Positions 47,142 through 54,353 of a stretch of DNA of 64,000 nt are shown in pieces. Numbering within the stretch: the first letter of the stretch is position 1; every line of letters begins with the position of its first letter. The DNA lies in the NCBI RefSeq assembly GCF_002954245.1, contig NZ_PPTG01000048.1, forward strand, positions 62,001-126,000, read 5' to 3'. The stretch is from Cryobacterium aureum (GTDB lineage Bacteria > Actinomycetota > Actinomycetes > Actinomycetales > Microbacteriaceae). The notes beneath the pieces were generated by a model. It was not told the DNA's origin. It did no database searches and saw nothing but the letters and a program-made list of their open reading frames with translations. A program made the position numbers and the translations under genes.

Positions 47142-48247
47142 ACGCGATCTTTCCGGAGCCGGGCGAACGCACCCCGTCGACCCGCGACATCCGTCGGTGG
47201 AGGCAATACCTGGCCGACGAACAGGCCGAGGCCGCGGTGTACCGCGACCTCGCCAACCGTCGCGCCGGCGAAGAGCGCCAGATTTTGCTTGCCCTCGCCG
47301 ACGCTGAAGGAAGGCACGAAGAACACTGGCGGCAACTGCTGGGCAGTGACGTGGGCTCGCCCAAACGTGGCGCGCTGCGCACTCGGTTTCTCGGTCTGCT
47401 GGCCCGCCGGTTCGGTTCGGTGTTCGTGCTTGCCCTCGCCCAGCGGGCCGAGGGACGCTCGCCCTACGACGCGGATGCCGACGCGACCAACGCCATGGCC
47501 GCCGACGAAACCGTGCACGAAGAGGTTGTGCGCGGTCTCGCCGCCCGCGGCCGCAAACGCTTGTCGGGAACCTTTCGGGCCGCCGTATTCGGCGTCAACG
47601 ACGGGCTGGTGAGCAACCTCGCTCTTGTGCTCGGCATCGGCGCGACCGGTGTACCCGCCGCGACCATATTGTTCACCGGCGTCGCCGGGCTGCTGGCTGG
47701 GGCGCTTTCGATGGGTGCCGGTGAATACGTCTCGGTGCGGTCCCAGCGGGAACTGCTCGAGGCTTCCACGCCCGCGGCGCCAGCCAAAAGCGTGCTCTCC
47801 CACCTCGACCTCGCAGCCAACGAGCTGACCCTGGTCTACCGGGCCAGGGGCATGTCAGAAGACGAGGCGGAGGCTTACGCCCGCGGGGTACTCGCCACCG
47901 CCTACGCGGCGACCGGACCGATCTCCGCGGTCCGGTCGCAGGCACCCACGCATGACGAACATGAGGCCGTCGGTACCGGCACCGGAGCGGCACTGTCGAG
48001 CTTCTGCTTCTTCGCCTCCGGCGCACTGCTGCCGGTGCTGCCGTACCTCTTCGGCCTGAGTGGCTACTCGGCGATCATTCTTGCGACGGTCTTGGTGGGC
48101 GTTGCCCTACTCGCCACCGGCGCTGTCGTGGGCCTGCTCTCCGGCGGTCCGCCGCTGAAGCGTGCCCTGCGGCAGCTCGTGATCGGTCTCGGCGCGGCCG
48201 CGGTCACCTACCTGCTCGGGCTGGTCTTCGGCACTTCGATCGGCTAG
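47138..48247 (+). CDS. VIT1/CCC1 family transporter with N-terminal ferritin-like domain
   Basis: 369 residues. An N-terminal erythrin/ferritin-like four-helix domain (about 15-140) with the carboxylate-histidine pattern ADEQAEAAVY, ADAEGRHEEHW and ADETVHEEV is fused to a CCC1/VIT1 iron/manganese transporter (about 150-369) with five membrane segments and the family block FGVNDGLVSNLALVLG. Such membrane-bound ferritins export or store iron in other bacteria. GTG start overlapping the previous stop by 4 nt. Confidence 0.88.
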   Translation: MNAIFPEPGERTPSTRDIRRWRQYLADEQAEAAVYRDLANRRAGEERQILLALADAEGRHEEHWRQLLGSDVGSPKRGALRTRFLGLLARRFGSVFVLALAQRAEGRSPYDADADATNAMAADETVHEEVVRGLAARGRKRLSGTFRAAVFGVNDGLVSNLALVLGIGATGVPAATILFTGVAGLLAGALSMGAGEYVSVRSQRELLEASTPAAPAKSVLSHLDLAANELTLVYRARGMSEDEAEAYARGVLATAYAATGPISAVRSQAPTHDEHEAVGTGTGAALSSFCFFASGALLPVLPYLFGLSGYSAIILATVLVGVALLATGAVVGLLSGGPPLKRALRQLVIGLGAAAVTYLLGLVFGTSIG

Positions 48248-48314
48248 CTGCTGCGCACAATTGGTCGCACTTTTCGGTGGCCCCATATCGGCCACCAGCT
48301 CACCCAAGCTCAAC

Positions 48315-48407
48315 CCATAACTCCTGCAATATGACAGCACGACAGAAGAGATCGGCGGAATCGCAGCACTTCCGCTTGAGGTCGGCCACAGATTGCAGGA
48401 GTTATGG
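48315..48407. repeat. REP-like inverted repeat element, 16-bp perfect arms
   Basis: CCATAACTCCTGCAAT (48315-48330) and its exact complement (48392-48407) flank 61 nt that hold a nested 6-bp hairpin (48355-48360 with 48370-48375). A separate 7-bp hairpin lies at 48276-48296. No ORF inside. Confidence 0.85.
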
Positions 48408-48441
48408 TCGAAAATGGATGTGTCGACGCACCGGATCGGGT

Positions 48442-48447
48442 TAGGGT
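48442..48447 (+). promoter_or_regulatory. -10 box of a probable leaderless promoter (dinB)
   Basis: TAGGGT ends 6 nt before the GTG at 48454; no Shine-Dalgarno. No SOS-box-like palindrome recognised. Confidence 0.5.
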
Positions 48448-48453
48448 TTTTCG

Positions 48454-49668
48454 GTGGGCAGACAGGACGGCAGCGGCCGGCAGATATCGACAGATGACGT
48501 CGACGACCGTTCGGCGACCGTGCTGCACGTCGACCTCGACGCGTTCTTCGTCTCGGTCGAGCTGCTCTCCCACCCCGAATACGTGCATCTCCCGGTGATC
48601 GTCGGCCATCGTGGGGGCCGTTCGGTCGTCACGGCAGCCAACTACATCGCCCGGCGCTACGGCGTGAACTCGGCCATGCCGATGGCGCTCGCCTTGCGGC
48701 AGTGCCCGAATGCGATCGTACTCGAGCCGCACATGGGCCTGTACCGGGAGTTTTCCCACCGGGTCATGAGCATCTTCGATGACGTCACCCCGCTGGTCGA
48801 ACGGCTCGGCATCGACGAGGCCTTTCTCGACGTGGCCGGTGCTACCCAGCTATTCGGCTCACCGGCCGTGATCGGCGCACTCATCCGCGCGCGGGTGTTC
48901 GCCGAAACCGGGCTGGTCTGCTCGGTCGGCTTGGCGTCGACCAAGTTCGTCGCCAAACTCGCCTCCGGACTGGCCAAACCCAACGGTCTGCTCGTCGTAC
49001 CGGGCGACGCAACGATCGAGTTCCTGCATCCGCTGCCGGTGACGGCCCTGTGGGGCGTGGGCGCGGCCACCGAGCAGACGCTGACCAGTCTCGGCCTGAA
49101 ACTCATCGGTGATATTGCGCACACGCCGCTGGACGTGCTGAAAAGGGCGCTGGGGGAGGCATCCGGCCAGAAACTGTTCGACTTGTCCTGGGGGCGTGAC
49201 CCCCGCTCGGTGACGCTCGAGCGTGAGGAGAAGAGCGTCGGCCACGAGGTGACCTTTGAACACGATGTGACAGATATCGACCGACTGCACAGTGAGTTGC
49301 TGCGCCAGTGCGACCTGGTGGCGGCGCGGCTGCGGCGGGGTGATCTCGTGGCCCGGCGCGTGGCACTCAAGCTGCGCTACACAGACTTCAGCACGGTGAC
49401 CCGGTCGCGCACCCTCGCCGAACCCAGCAATGTCGGGCGGCGCATCTACGAGGAGGCCGTCGCCGCATTCGATCTGCTGGCTGCGTCGGGCATTAGAGTG
49501 CGTCTGATCGGGGTGCGGGCCGAGCAGCTCGGTACGGCGTCGGGATCGGTGGGGCTGTGGGATCCCGACGAGGACTGGCGGGGCGCTGAGCTGGCGGTCG
49601 ATTCTGTGACGGAGCGATTCGGGGCGGGAATCGTGCGTCCGGCCTCGTTCTTCAAGCCTCGCCCATAA
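48454..49668 (+). CDS. dinB: DNA polymerase IV (Y family)
   Basis: 404 residues. Error-prone translesion polymerase. Catalytic acidic residues in HVDLDAFFVSVE and GIDEAFLD; thumb HhH motif LWGVGAATEQTLTSLGLKLIGD; little-finger domain to about 370. The GTG start opens with a 20-residue extension before the catalytic core. No beta-clamp QLxLF motif is obvious at the C-terminus. Confidence 0.93.
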   Translation: MGRQDGSGRQISTDDVDDRSATVLHVDLDAFFVSVELLSHPEYVHLPVIVGHRGGRSVVTAANYIARRYGVNSAMPMALALRQCPNAIVLEPHMGLYREFSHRVMSIFDDVTPLVERLGIDEAFLDVAGATQLFGSPAVIGALIRARVFAETGLVCSVGLASTKFVAKLASGLAKPNGLLVVPGDATIEFLHPLPVTALWGVGAATEQTLTSLGLKLIGDIAHTPLDVLKRALGEASGQKLFDLSWGRDPRSVTLEREEKSVGHEVTFEHDVTDIDRLHSELLRQCDLVAARLRRGDLVARRVALKLRYTDFSTVTRSRTLAEPSNVGRRIYEEAVAAFDLLAASGIRVRLIGVRAEQLGTASGSVGLWDPDEDWRGAELAVDSVTERFGAGIVRPASFFKPRP

Positions 49669-49681
49669 GGCACGAGTCGGC

Positions 49682-49687
49682 TACCCT
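49682..49687 (+). promoter_or_regulatory. -10 box of a probable leaderless promoter (gerW-like gene)
   Basis: TACCCT ends 6 nt before the ATG at 49694. Confidence 0.5.
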
Positions 49688-49693
49688 GTTGGA

Positions 49694-50020
49694 ATGACCA
49701 GCCTCCCGGAAAAACTCGCAGAAACGTTCCGTTCCGCCGGTGTGAAATCGGCTTACGGTGACCCCGTGCAAATCGACGGCGTCACTCTGGTGCCCGTTGC
49801 GCTCACCTACTACGGTTTCGGCGGTGGCGATGCCGGTGAAGGTGGTGCGGGATCCGGTGGCGGCGGCGGCGGCGTGTCGCTGCCGATCGGCGCCTACGTG
49901 AAGTCGGGTGGCACCGCCCGATTCGAGCCGAACGTCATCGCGCTGCTCGCCGTCGGCGTGCCGTTCCTGCTCGTGGCGGGGCGCGCCCTGGCCCGGGTGA
50001 TCAGAGCCCTGAAGAAGTAG
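49694..50020 (+). CDS. GerW (YtfJ) family protein
   Basis: 108 residues. Matches the GerW/YtfJ family known from Bacillus spore germination but widespread in non-sporulating actinobacteria, where its role is unknown. Pattern: VQIDGVTLVPVALTYYGFGGG, a Gly-rich run (about 48-60), GVSLPIGAYV, and a hydrophobic C-terminal segment (about 80-100). No spore genes elsewhere in the window. Confidence 0.82.
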   Translation: MTSLPEKLAETFRSAGVKSAYGDPVQIDGVTLVPVALTYYGFGGGDAGEGGAGSGGGGGGVSLPIGAYVKSGGTARFEPNVIALLAVGVPFLLVAGRALARVIRALKK

Positions 50021-50114
50021 CCCCGCTGCCTGTGCACCGGGCCGGGGCGCTGACTCTTTCTGCCTCGGCCCCGGACCGGGAAACGGGCCCAGGATAGATC
50101 ATCGGCCCACTTTC

Positions 50115-50369
50115 TTAAGTTGGGCCCGGGCGAGTGCCGCGCGGGTTGCGCGCAGAGCGGATGCGGCGCGGCCAGCGCGGCCTGCGCGCGAACCTGCCCG
50201 GCCCGAAGCGCTGGCGCAGCCAGCGCGGAACGCGCAGGCGCATCCAGGCCGGAAAGTGCCAGGGGCCGCTCACCGGCAAGCCCTGGGCGATGCGGCGGCG
50301 GCGAATGATGAACCGGCGCATGAGCACGAGGTACAACGCTGCCAGCACGAGCAGAATACCGATGCTCAT
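50115..50369 (-). CDS. Small single-pass membrane protein with arginine-rich tail
   Basis: 84 residues. One N-terminal membrane helix (about 3-15) followed by an extremely basic, Arg/Pro/Trp-rich cytoplasmic tail (about 22 Arg). No Shine-Dalgarno; the ATG overlaps the stop of a 5-codon ORF (ATGA) whose own start is 6 nt after a -10 box. Function unknown; coding status is inferred from frame, length and the coupling. Confidence 0.5.
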   Translation of the reverse strand: MSIGILLVLAALYLVLMRRFIIRRRRIAQGLPVSGPWHFPAWMRLRVPRWLRQRFGPGRFARRPRWPRRIRSARNPRGTRPGPT

Positions 50370-50383
50370 GTTGTGATCGCCAT
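50366..50383 (-). CDS. Five-codon leaderless minigene coupled to the small membrane protein
   Basis: ATG-to-TGA of six codons (MAITT). Its ATG is 6 nt after TACACT, its TGA overlaps the next ATG. Reads as an initiator for the downstream gene; a regulatory or accidental ORF is also possible. Confidence 0.35.
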   Translation of the reverse strand: MAITT

Positions 50384-50389
50384 GCCACC

Positions 50390-50395
50390 AGTGTA
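50390..50395 (-). promoter_or_regulatory. -10 box of a probable leaderless promoter (minigene)
   Basis: TACACT on the minus strand, ending 6 nt before the minigene ATG at 50383; back-to-back with the TPP riboswitch leader. Confidence 0.45.
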
Positions 50396-50421
50396 AGCGA
50401 GGCACTAGAATTGAACACGAT

Positions 50422-50555
50422 CACGGGAGTCCGGTACACCGGGCTGAGAGGAAGCTGACCTAAGCTTCGACCGTCGAACCTGATCTGGATCATGCCAGCG
50501 CAGGGAGGCTTCTCAATCCCGTGCCCTGTATTCACCTACGGAAAGGGCACGAACA
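50422..50555 (+). promoter_or_regulatory. TPP riboswitch (THI element) and its expression platform
   Basis: The aptamer (50422-50513) has the conserved ACGGGAGTCC, GGGCTGAGAGGA, TCGAACCTGATCTGGATCAT and CAGCGCAGGGAG blocks in order. Downstream, GTGCCCT (50521-50527) pairs with AGGGCAC (50544-50550), and the right arm overlaps the Shine-Dalgarno GGAAAGGG of the next gene; there is no T-run. This supports translational rather than transcriptional control: TPP binding would favour the hairpin that hides the ribosome site. Confidence 0.93.
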
Positions 50556-51197
50556 GTGCACACTACAATCACATCCACGCGACCGGACACAGCGAAAAAG
50601 CTGCGCAACTATCGCTGGCGCGTCGTCGACATCGTCGTCGCGAGTGTCATCGGCGTGGCGAGCGGTGTCATCTTCTGGGCCTGGGGCCTCGCCTGGTCCC
50701 CGCTCAGTGCGATCCTCACCTTCACGCCCGGCCTTGAAGGCCTGCTGGCCGGCGGCTGGTTGTTTGCCGGAGTGCTCGGCGGCCTCGTCATTCGCAAGCC
50801 CGGTGCGGCTCTCTACACCGAGGTCATCGCCGCTGTTGTGTCGATGCTGATCGGCACCCAGTGGGGCTTCTCCACCCTCATTTGGGGCCTTGTTGAAGGC
50901 CTCGGCGCCGAAATTATTCTCGCGCTGTTTCTGTATGCCAACTGGCGGCTCGGCGTCGCCCTGCTCGCTGGCGCGGGCGCCGGCGTGGCAGTAGGTTTCC
51001 TCGACACGACCTTCACGAGCTACGCGGCATTGGATTTTGGCTACAAGGCCGTCTACTTCGTTTCCGCCGTCGTCTCGGGCACCGTACTCGCCGGGCTGCT
51101 GTCCTGGCTCGCCGTGCGTGGCTTGGCCCGCACCGGAGCCCTCAGCCGATTCGCTGCCGGCCGGGAAGGTTCGCGCGCCCCCGCCGCGATCAGTTAA
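50556..51197 (+). CDS. ECF transporter S component, YkoE-like (thiamine precursor)
   Basis: 213 residues, about six hydrophobic segments. Substrate-binding S protein of an energy-coupling-factor importer. The YkoE group imports the thiamine precursor hydroxymethylpyrimidine or thiamine. Assignment rests on WRVVDIVVASVIGVASGVIFWAW, the adjoining T and A components and the upstream TPP riboswitch. GTG start with GGAAAGGG 8 nt ahead. Confidence 0.92.
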   Translation: MHTTITSTRPDTAKKLRNYRWRVVDIVVASVIGVASGVIFWAWGLAWSPLSAILTFTPGLEGLLAGGWLFAGVLGGLVIRKPGAALYTEVIAAVVSMLIGTQWGFSTLIWGLVEGLGAEIILALFLYANWRLGVALLAGAGAGVAVGFLDTTFTSYAALDFGYKAVYFVSAVVSGTVLAGLLSWLAVRGLARTGALSRFAAGREGSRAPAAIS

Positions 51198-51201
51198 GCG
51201 G

Positions 51202-52725
51202 ATGCCAGACCCTTCGTCGCACGCGTCCGCTCACGGCCCGCAGATTCGACCCGTGCAGATCGAAGCCCGAGGCTGGGGCTGGCGGCACGCCGGACGCCAC
51301 AAACAGGCGGTGTCCGGGCTCGACCTGCAGATTGAGCCCGGTGAACGGGTTCTGCTGCTGGGAGCCAGCGGCGCCGGCAAGAGCACCCTGGTGCACGCGC
51401 TGGCGGGCGTGCTCGGCGACACCGAAGACGGCGACGAGACGGGCAGCCTGCTCATTGATGGCCGGCGCGCGGCCGAGGCGCGGGGTCGGGTTGGACTCGT
51501 GCTGCAGGATCCGGACTCGCAGGTGGTGCTCGCCCGGGTCGGCGACGACGTAGCGTTTGGCTGCGAGAACCTCGCCGTTGGGCGCACCGAGATCTGGCCG
51601 CGCGTGCGGCGTGCCCTCGTCGAGGTCGGTCTGAACCTGCCCCTCGACCATCCCACCGGGAGCCTGAGCGGCGGCCAGAAACAGCGGCTCGCCCTGGCCG
51701 GTGTTCTGGCCATGCAACCCGGACTGCTGCTGCTAGACGAACCGACCGCGAACCTCGACCCGGGCGGGGTCATCGAGGTACGTGACGCCGTCGTGCGCTC
51801 CCTCGACCATTCCGGGGCCACCTTTGTCGTCATCGAGCACCGCGTAGAGGTCTGGCAGGACGCCGTCGACCGCGTCATCGTGCTCGACCCGGCCGGCGGT
51901 GTGCTGGCCGACGGACCGACCCGGGAGATCCTCGCCAGCCAGGGTGAACGGCTGGCTCAGGCTGGCGTCTGGGTGCCGGCCCTGCCGCCACGGTTCCCGG
52001 TGCGGCACCCGATTGGCAATCCTCACACTCTGTTGCGGGCCGAAGGACTCGCGGTCGGTCGCGTTCCGTTTGGTCGGCGCGCGGCATCCGTTGTCGCCGA
52101 CGGCATCACCCTCTCCGTCGACGCCGGCACGGCCACCGTCGTGACCGGGCCGAACGGTGCCGGTAAGTCCACCCTCGCCCTGACATTGGCCGGCCTGTTG
52201 AAACCGGCCGGCGGAACGCTGCACGCGAGCGACAGTTTCGCGGCCGGTATCCCCAATGAGCCGCACCGGTGGCGCTCCCGGCAGCTACTCACCCGCATCG
52301 GCACCGTGTTTCAAGACCCGGAACACCAGTTTCTGGCCGCCACAGTGCGCGGCGACCTCGCGATCGGGCCGCGCGCACTCGGACAGAGCGCGGCCGAGCA
52401 GACCAGCCGCGTCGACGAGCTCATGCATCGGCTGCGCCTCGACCACCTCGCCGACGCCAACCCGTTCACCCTGTCTGGCGGCGAAAAGAGACGGATGTCC
52501 GTCGCCACCGTTCTCGCCACCCGCCCTCGCCTGCTCGTGCTCGATGAGCCGACCTTCGGGCAGGATTCCCGCACCTGGCAGGAACTCGTGATCCTGCTCG
52601 CCGAGCTGCTCGACGAGGGTACAGCGCTCGTTGCGGTCACCCACGACGCCGAGTTCGTCAGCGCCCTCGCGGATAAGGAGTATCGGCTCGGCACGCCGAT
52701 CACTCTGGGGGTGGCACAGCCGTGA
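51202..52725 (+). CDS. ECF transporter duplicated ATP-binding protein, YkoD-like
   Basis: 507 residues with two complete ABC ATPase halves: Walker A GASGAGKST (about residue 60) and GPNGAGKST (about 318); signatures LSGGQKQR and LSGGEKRR; Walker B LLLDEPTANLD and LVLDEPTFG. Powers uptake with the YkoE and YkoC neighbours. The ATG at 51202 follows the ykoE-like stop by 4 nt; GTGA overlap with the next gene. Confidence 0.94.
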   Translation: MPDPSSHASAHGPQIRPVQIEARGWGWRHAGRHKQAVSGLDLQIEPGERVLLLGASGAGKSTLVHALAGVLGDTEDGDETGSLLIDGRRAAEARGRVGLVLQDPDSQVVLARVGDDVAFGCENLAVGRTEIWPRVRRALVEVGLNLPLDHPTGSLSGGQKQRLALAGVLAMQPGLLLLDEPTANLDPGGVIEVRDAVVRSLDHSGATFVVIEHRVEVWQDAVDRVIVLDPAGGVLADGPTREILASQGERLAQAGVWVPALPPRFPVRHPIGNPHTLLRAEGLAVGRVPFGRRAASVVADGITLSVDAGTATVVTGPNGAGKSTLALTLAGLLKPAGGTLHASDSFAAGIPNEPHRWRSRQLLTRIGTVFQDPEHQFLAATVRGDLAIGPRALGQSAAEQTSRVDELMHRLRLDHLADANPFTLSGGEKRRMSVATVLATRPRLLVLDEPTFGQDSRTWQELVILLAELLDEGTALVAVTHDAEFVSALADKEYRLGTPITLGVAQP

Positions 52726-53516
52726 GCCTGATGACACCGAGCATCCGCCCCAGTGTGGTCGCCCGCCTCAACCCGGTGGCCAAGCTCGCCGTTGCCCTGA
52801 TCGTGAGCTGTGCGCTGCTGCTGTCGATCGACTGGGTGTCGGCTGGCGTGGCCCTGCTGCTCGAGGCTGGACTGCTCGTTTGGTGCGGCCTCAGCGCCCG
52901 GCAATTCTGGCTGCGTACCGCGCCGGTCTGGATCGCGGCGCCGATGGCGTCGATCACGACAATTCTTTACGGGGAAGACTCCGGAGCGATGCTCTGGCAG
53001 TTCGGCTTCATTTCGGTGACCGAGGGCTCAGCCCAGTTGGGTCTGGCCATCGGGCTGAGAGTGCTCGCGATCGGCCTGCCGGGCATCGTGTTGCTCGCCA
53101 CGACCGATCCGACCGACCTCGCCGACGGTCTCGCCCAGGTGCTGCGCCTTCCGGCCCGGTTCGTGCTCGGCGGACTGGCCGGGCTGCGGCTCGTGGGCAT
53201 GTTTATCGACGACTGGCATTCGCTCGGGCTCGCTCGCCGCGCCCGCGGGGTCGGCGATGGCGGCGGCCTGCGCGGCGCGGCCCGCCGGTTCTTCGGCCCG
53301 GCGTTCTCCCTGCTCGTCATCTCTGTGCGTCGGGGAAGCAAGCTCGCCACGGCCATGGAAGCCCGTGGGTTCGGCAGCGACGAACCCCGCACCTGGGCCC
53401 GACCCTCGCGGGTTCGAGTAGCGGATGCCGTTCTCGTCGCCATTGGTTTCGCCATCGCCGGCGTGGCCATCGGCGTCGCGGTGTGGGCAGAGACGTGGAG
53501 TTTCATTCTTGCCTGA
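52722..53516 (+). CDS. ECF transporter transmembrane (T) component, YkoC-like
   Basis: 264 residues. T subunit with five or so membrane segments and the two Ala-Arg-Gly coupling motifs (ARRARGVGDGG and MEARGFGS), which contact the ATPases. GTG start overlapping the ATPase stop by 4 nt. Confidence 0.93.
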   Translation: MSLMTPSIRPSVVARLNPVAKLAVALIVSCALLLSIDWVSAGVALLLEAGLLVWCGLSARQFWLRTAPVWIAAPMASITTILYGEDSGAMLWQFGFISVTEGSAQLGLAIGLRVLAIGLPGIVLLATTDPTDLADGLAQVLRLPARFVLGGLAGLRLVGMFIDDWHSLGLARRARGVGDGGGLRGAARRFFGPAFSLLVISVRRGSKLATAMEARGFGSDEPRTWARPSRVRVADAVLVAIGFAIAGVAIGVAVWAETWSFILA

Positions 53517-54072
53517 CGCCAGCGCCACCTCCTTGTTGGTACCGCTGCTGCGGGCACTGGCCACGGCCGGTCCGAACCCGGTCGTGCTCATCGACGGGCC
53601 GAGCGGCGCCGGCAAGAGCACCCTCGCCGATGCCCTCGTGGCCCACTGGCCGGGTACGATCAAACCGCAGCTCGTGCGGATGGACGACATCTATCCAGGC
53701 TGGGACGGCTTGGATGCAGCCATCGCCCATCTGCACCGACACATTCTCCAACCCCGACACAGTGGACGCTCCGCGGCCTGGCAGCGCTACGACTGGGCCG
53801 TGAACGAGTCGGCGGAGTGGCATCCGCTTGACGCAGCTCGACCGTTGATCGTGGAGGGTTGCGGAACCCTTGCCGCCGCGCACGAGCCGCTCAGTGACGT
53901 GCGCGTCTGGTTGGCGGCCGACGATGCGCTGCGCAAACGGCGTGCGCTGGACCGCGACGGCGACGCGTTTCGGAGCCATTGGGACCAGTGGCAGCAGGAA
54001 TGGGCGGCCTATCTCGAGCAGGAGGCACCCGAAAGTCGGGCCACCGTTCGCCTGCAGGCCAGACGGGACTAG
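53509..54072 (+). CDS. P-loop nucleoside/uridine kinase-like protein
   Basis: 187 residues. Walker A GPSGAGKST near residue 28 and LIVEGCGTL, MDDIYPGWDG in the pattern of uridine kinase-like ATPases. It overlaps the end of the YkoC-like gene and could phosphorylate a thiamine precursor (inference only). TTG at 53509 is chosen because GGAG is 8 nt ahead. Confidence 0.78.
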   Translation: MPDASATSLLVPLLRALATAGPNPVVLIDGPSGAGKSTLADALVAHWPGTIKPQLVRMDDIYPGWDGLDAAIAHLHRHILQPRHSGRSAAWQRYDWAVNESAEWHPLDAARPLIVEGCGTLAAAHEPLSDVRVWLAADDALRKRRALDRDGDAFRSHWDQWQQEWAAYLEQEAPESRATVRLQARRD

Positions 54073-54075
54073 ATT
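54070..54075 (+). promoter_or_regulatory. -10 box of a probable leaderless promoter
   Basis: TAGATT ends 7 nt before the ATG at 54083 and overlaps the stop codon of the upstream kinase gene. Confidence 0.45.
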
Positions 54076-54082
54076 GGCTGCT

Positions 54083-54346
54083 ATGAGCAGCCCAGACAGT
54101 GACACCCCGACCATTTACATCGCCGAGTTCATCGACGGCCCGCTCGAGGGCCAGATCGATTCCCGGGCGCTCGTGCTGGGGAAACACGCACCCCGCATCA
54201 GCATGGTCGCCGCCGTCGGCGGCCTCGAGTCGGTGTTCTGGTACGACGAGGTCGATGAACGCGACCTGAACGGGCAACGTCGGGTGCGGTACGCCTTCGA
54301 CCAGGGTGAGAGCGACCCCATCGATACCGAGGTTGAGCCGCTCTAA
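54083..54346 (+). CDS. Small acidic conserved protein, unknown function
   Basis: 87 residues, very acidic, with YIAEFIDGPLEGQ and VFWYDEVDER that suggest a small beta-rich domain common in actinobacteria. No function recognised. Starts 10 nt after the kinase stop, but has its own -10 box and no Shine-Dalgarno. Converges on the carboxypeptidase gene. Confidence 0.7.
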   Translation: MSSPDSDTPTIYIAEFIDGPLEGQIDSRALVLGKHAPRISMVAAVGGLESVFWYDEVDERDLNGQRRVRYAFDQGESDPIDTEVEPL

Positions 54347-54353
54347 AACTACG

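Noticed and set aside
48276..48296. GGTGGCC/GGCCACC hairpin as intrinsic terminator of the VIT1 gene
   Set aside because: No T-run on either strand and only 7 bp; kept only as a note to the neighbouring inverted repeat.
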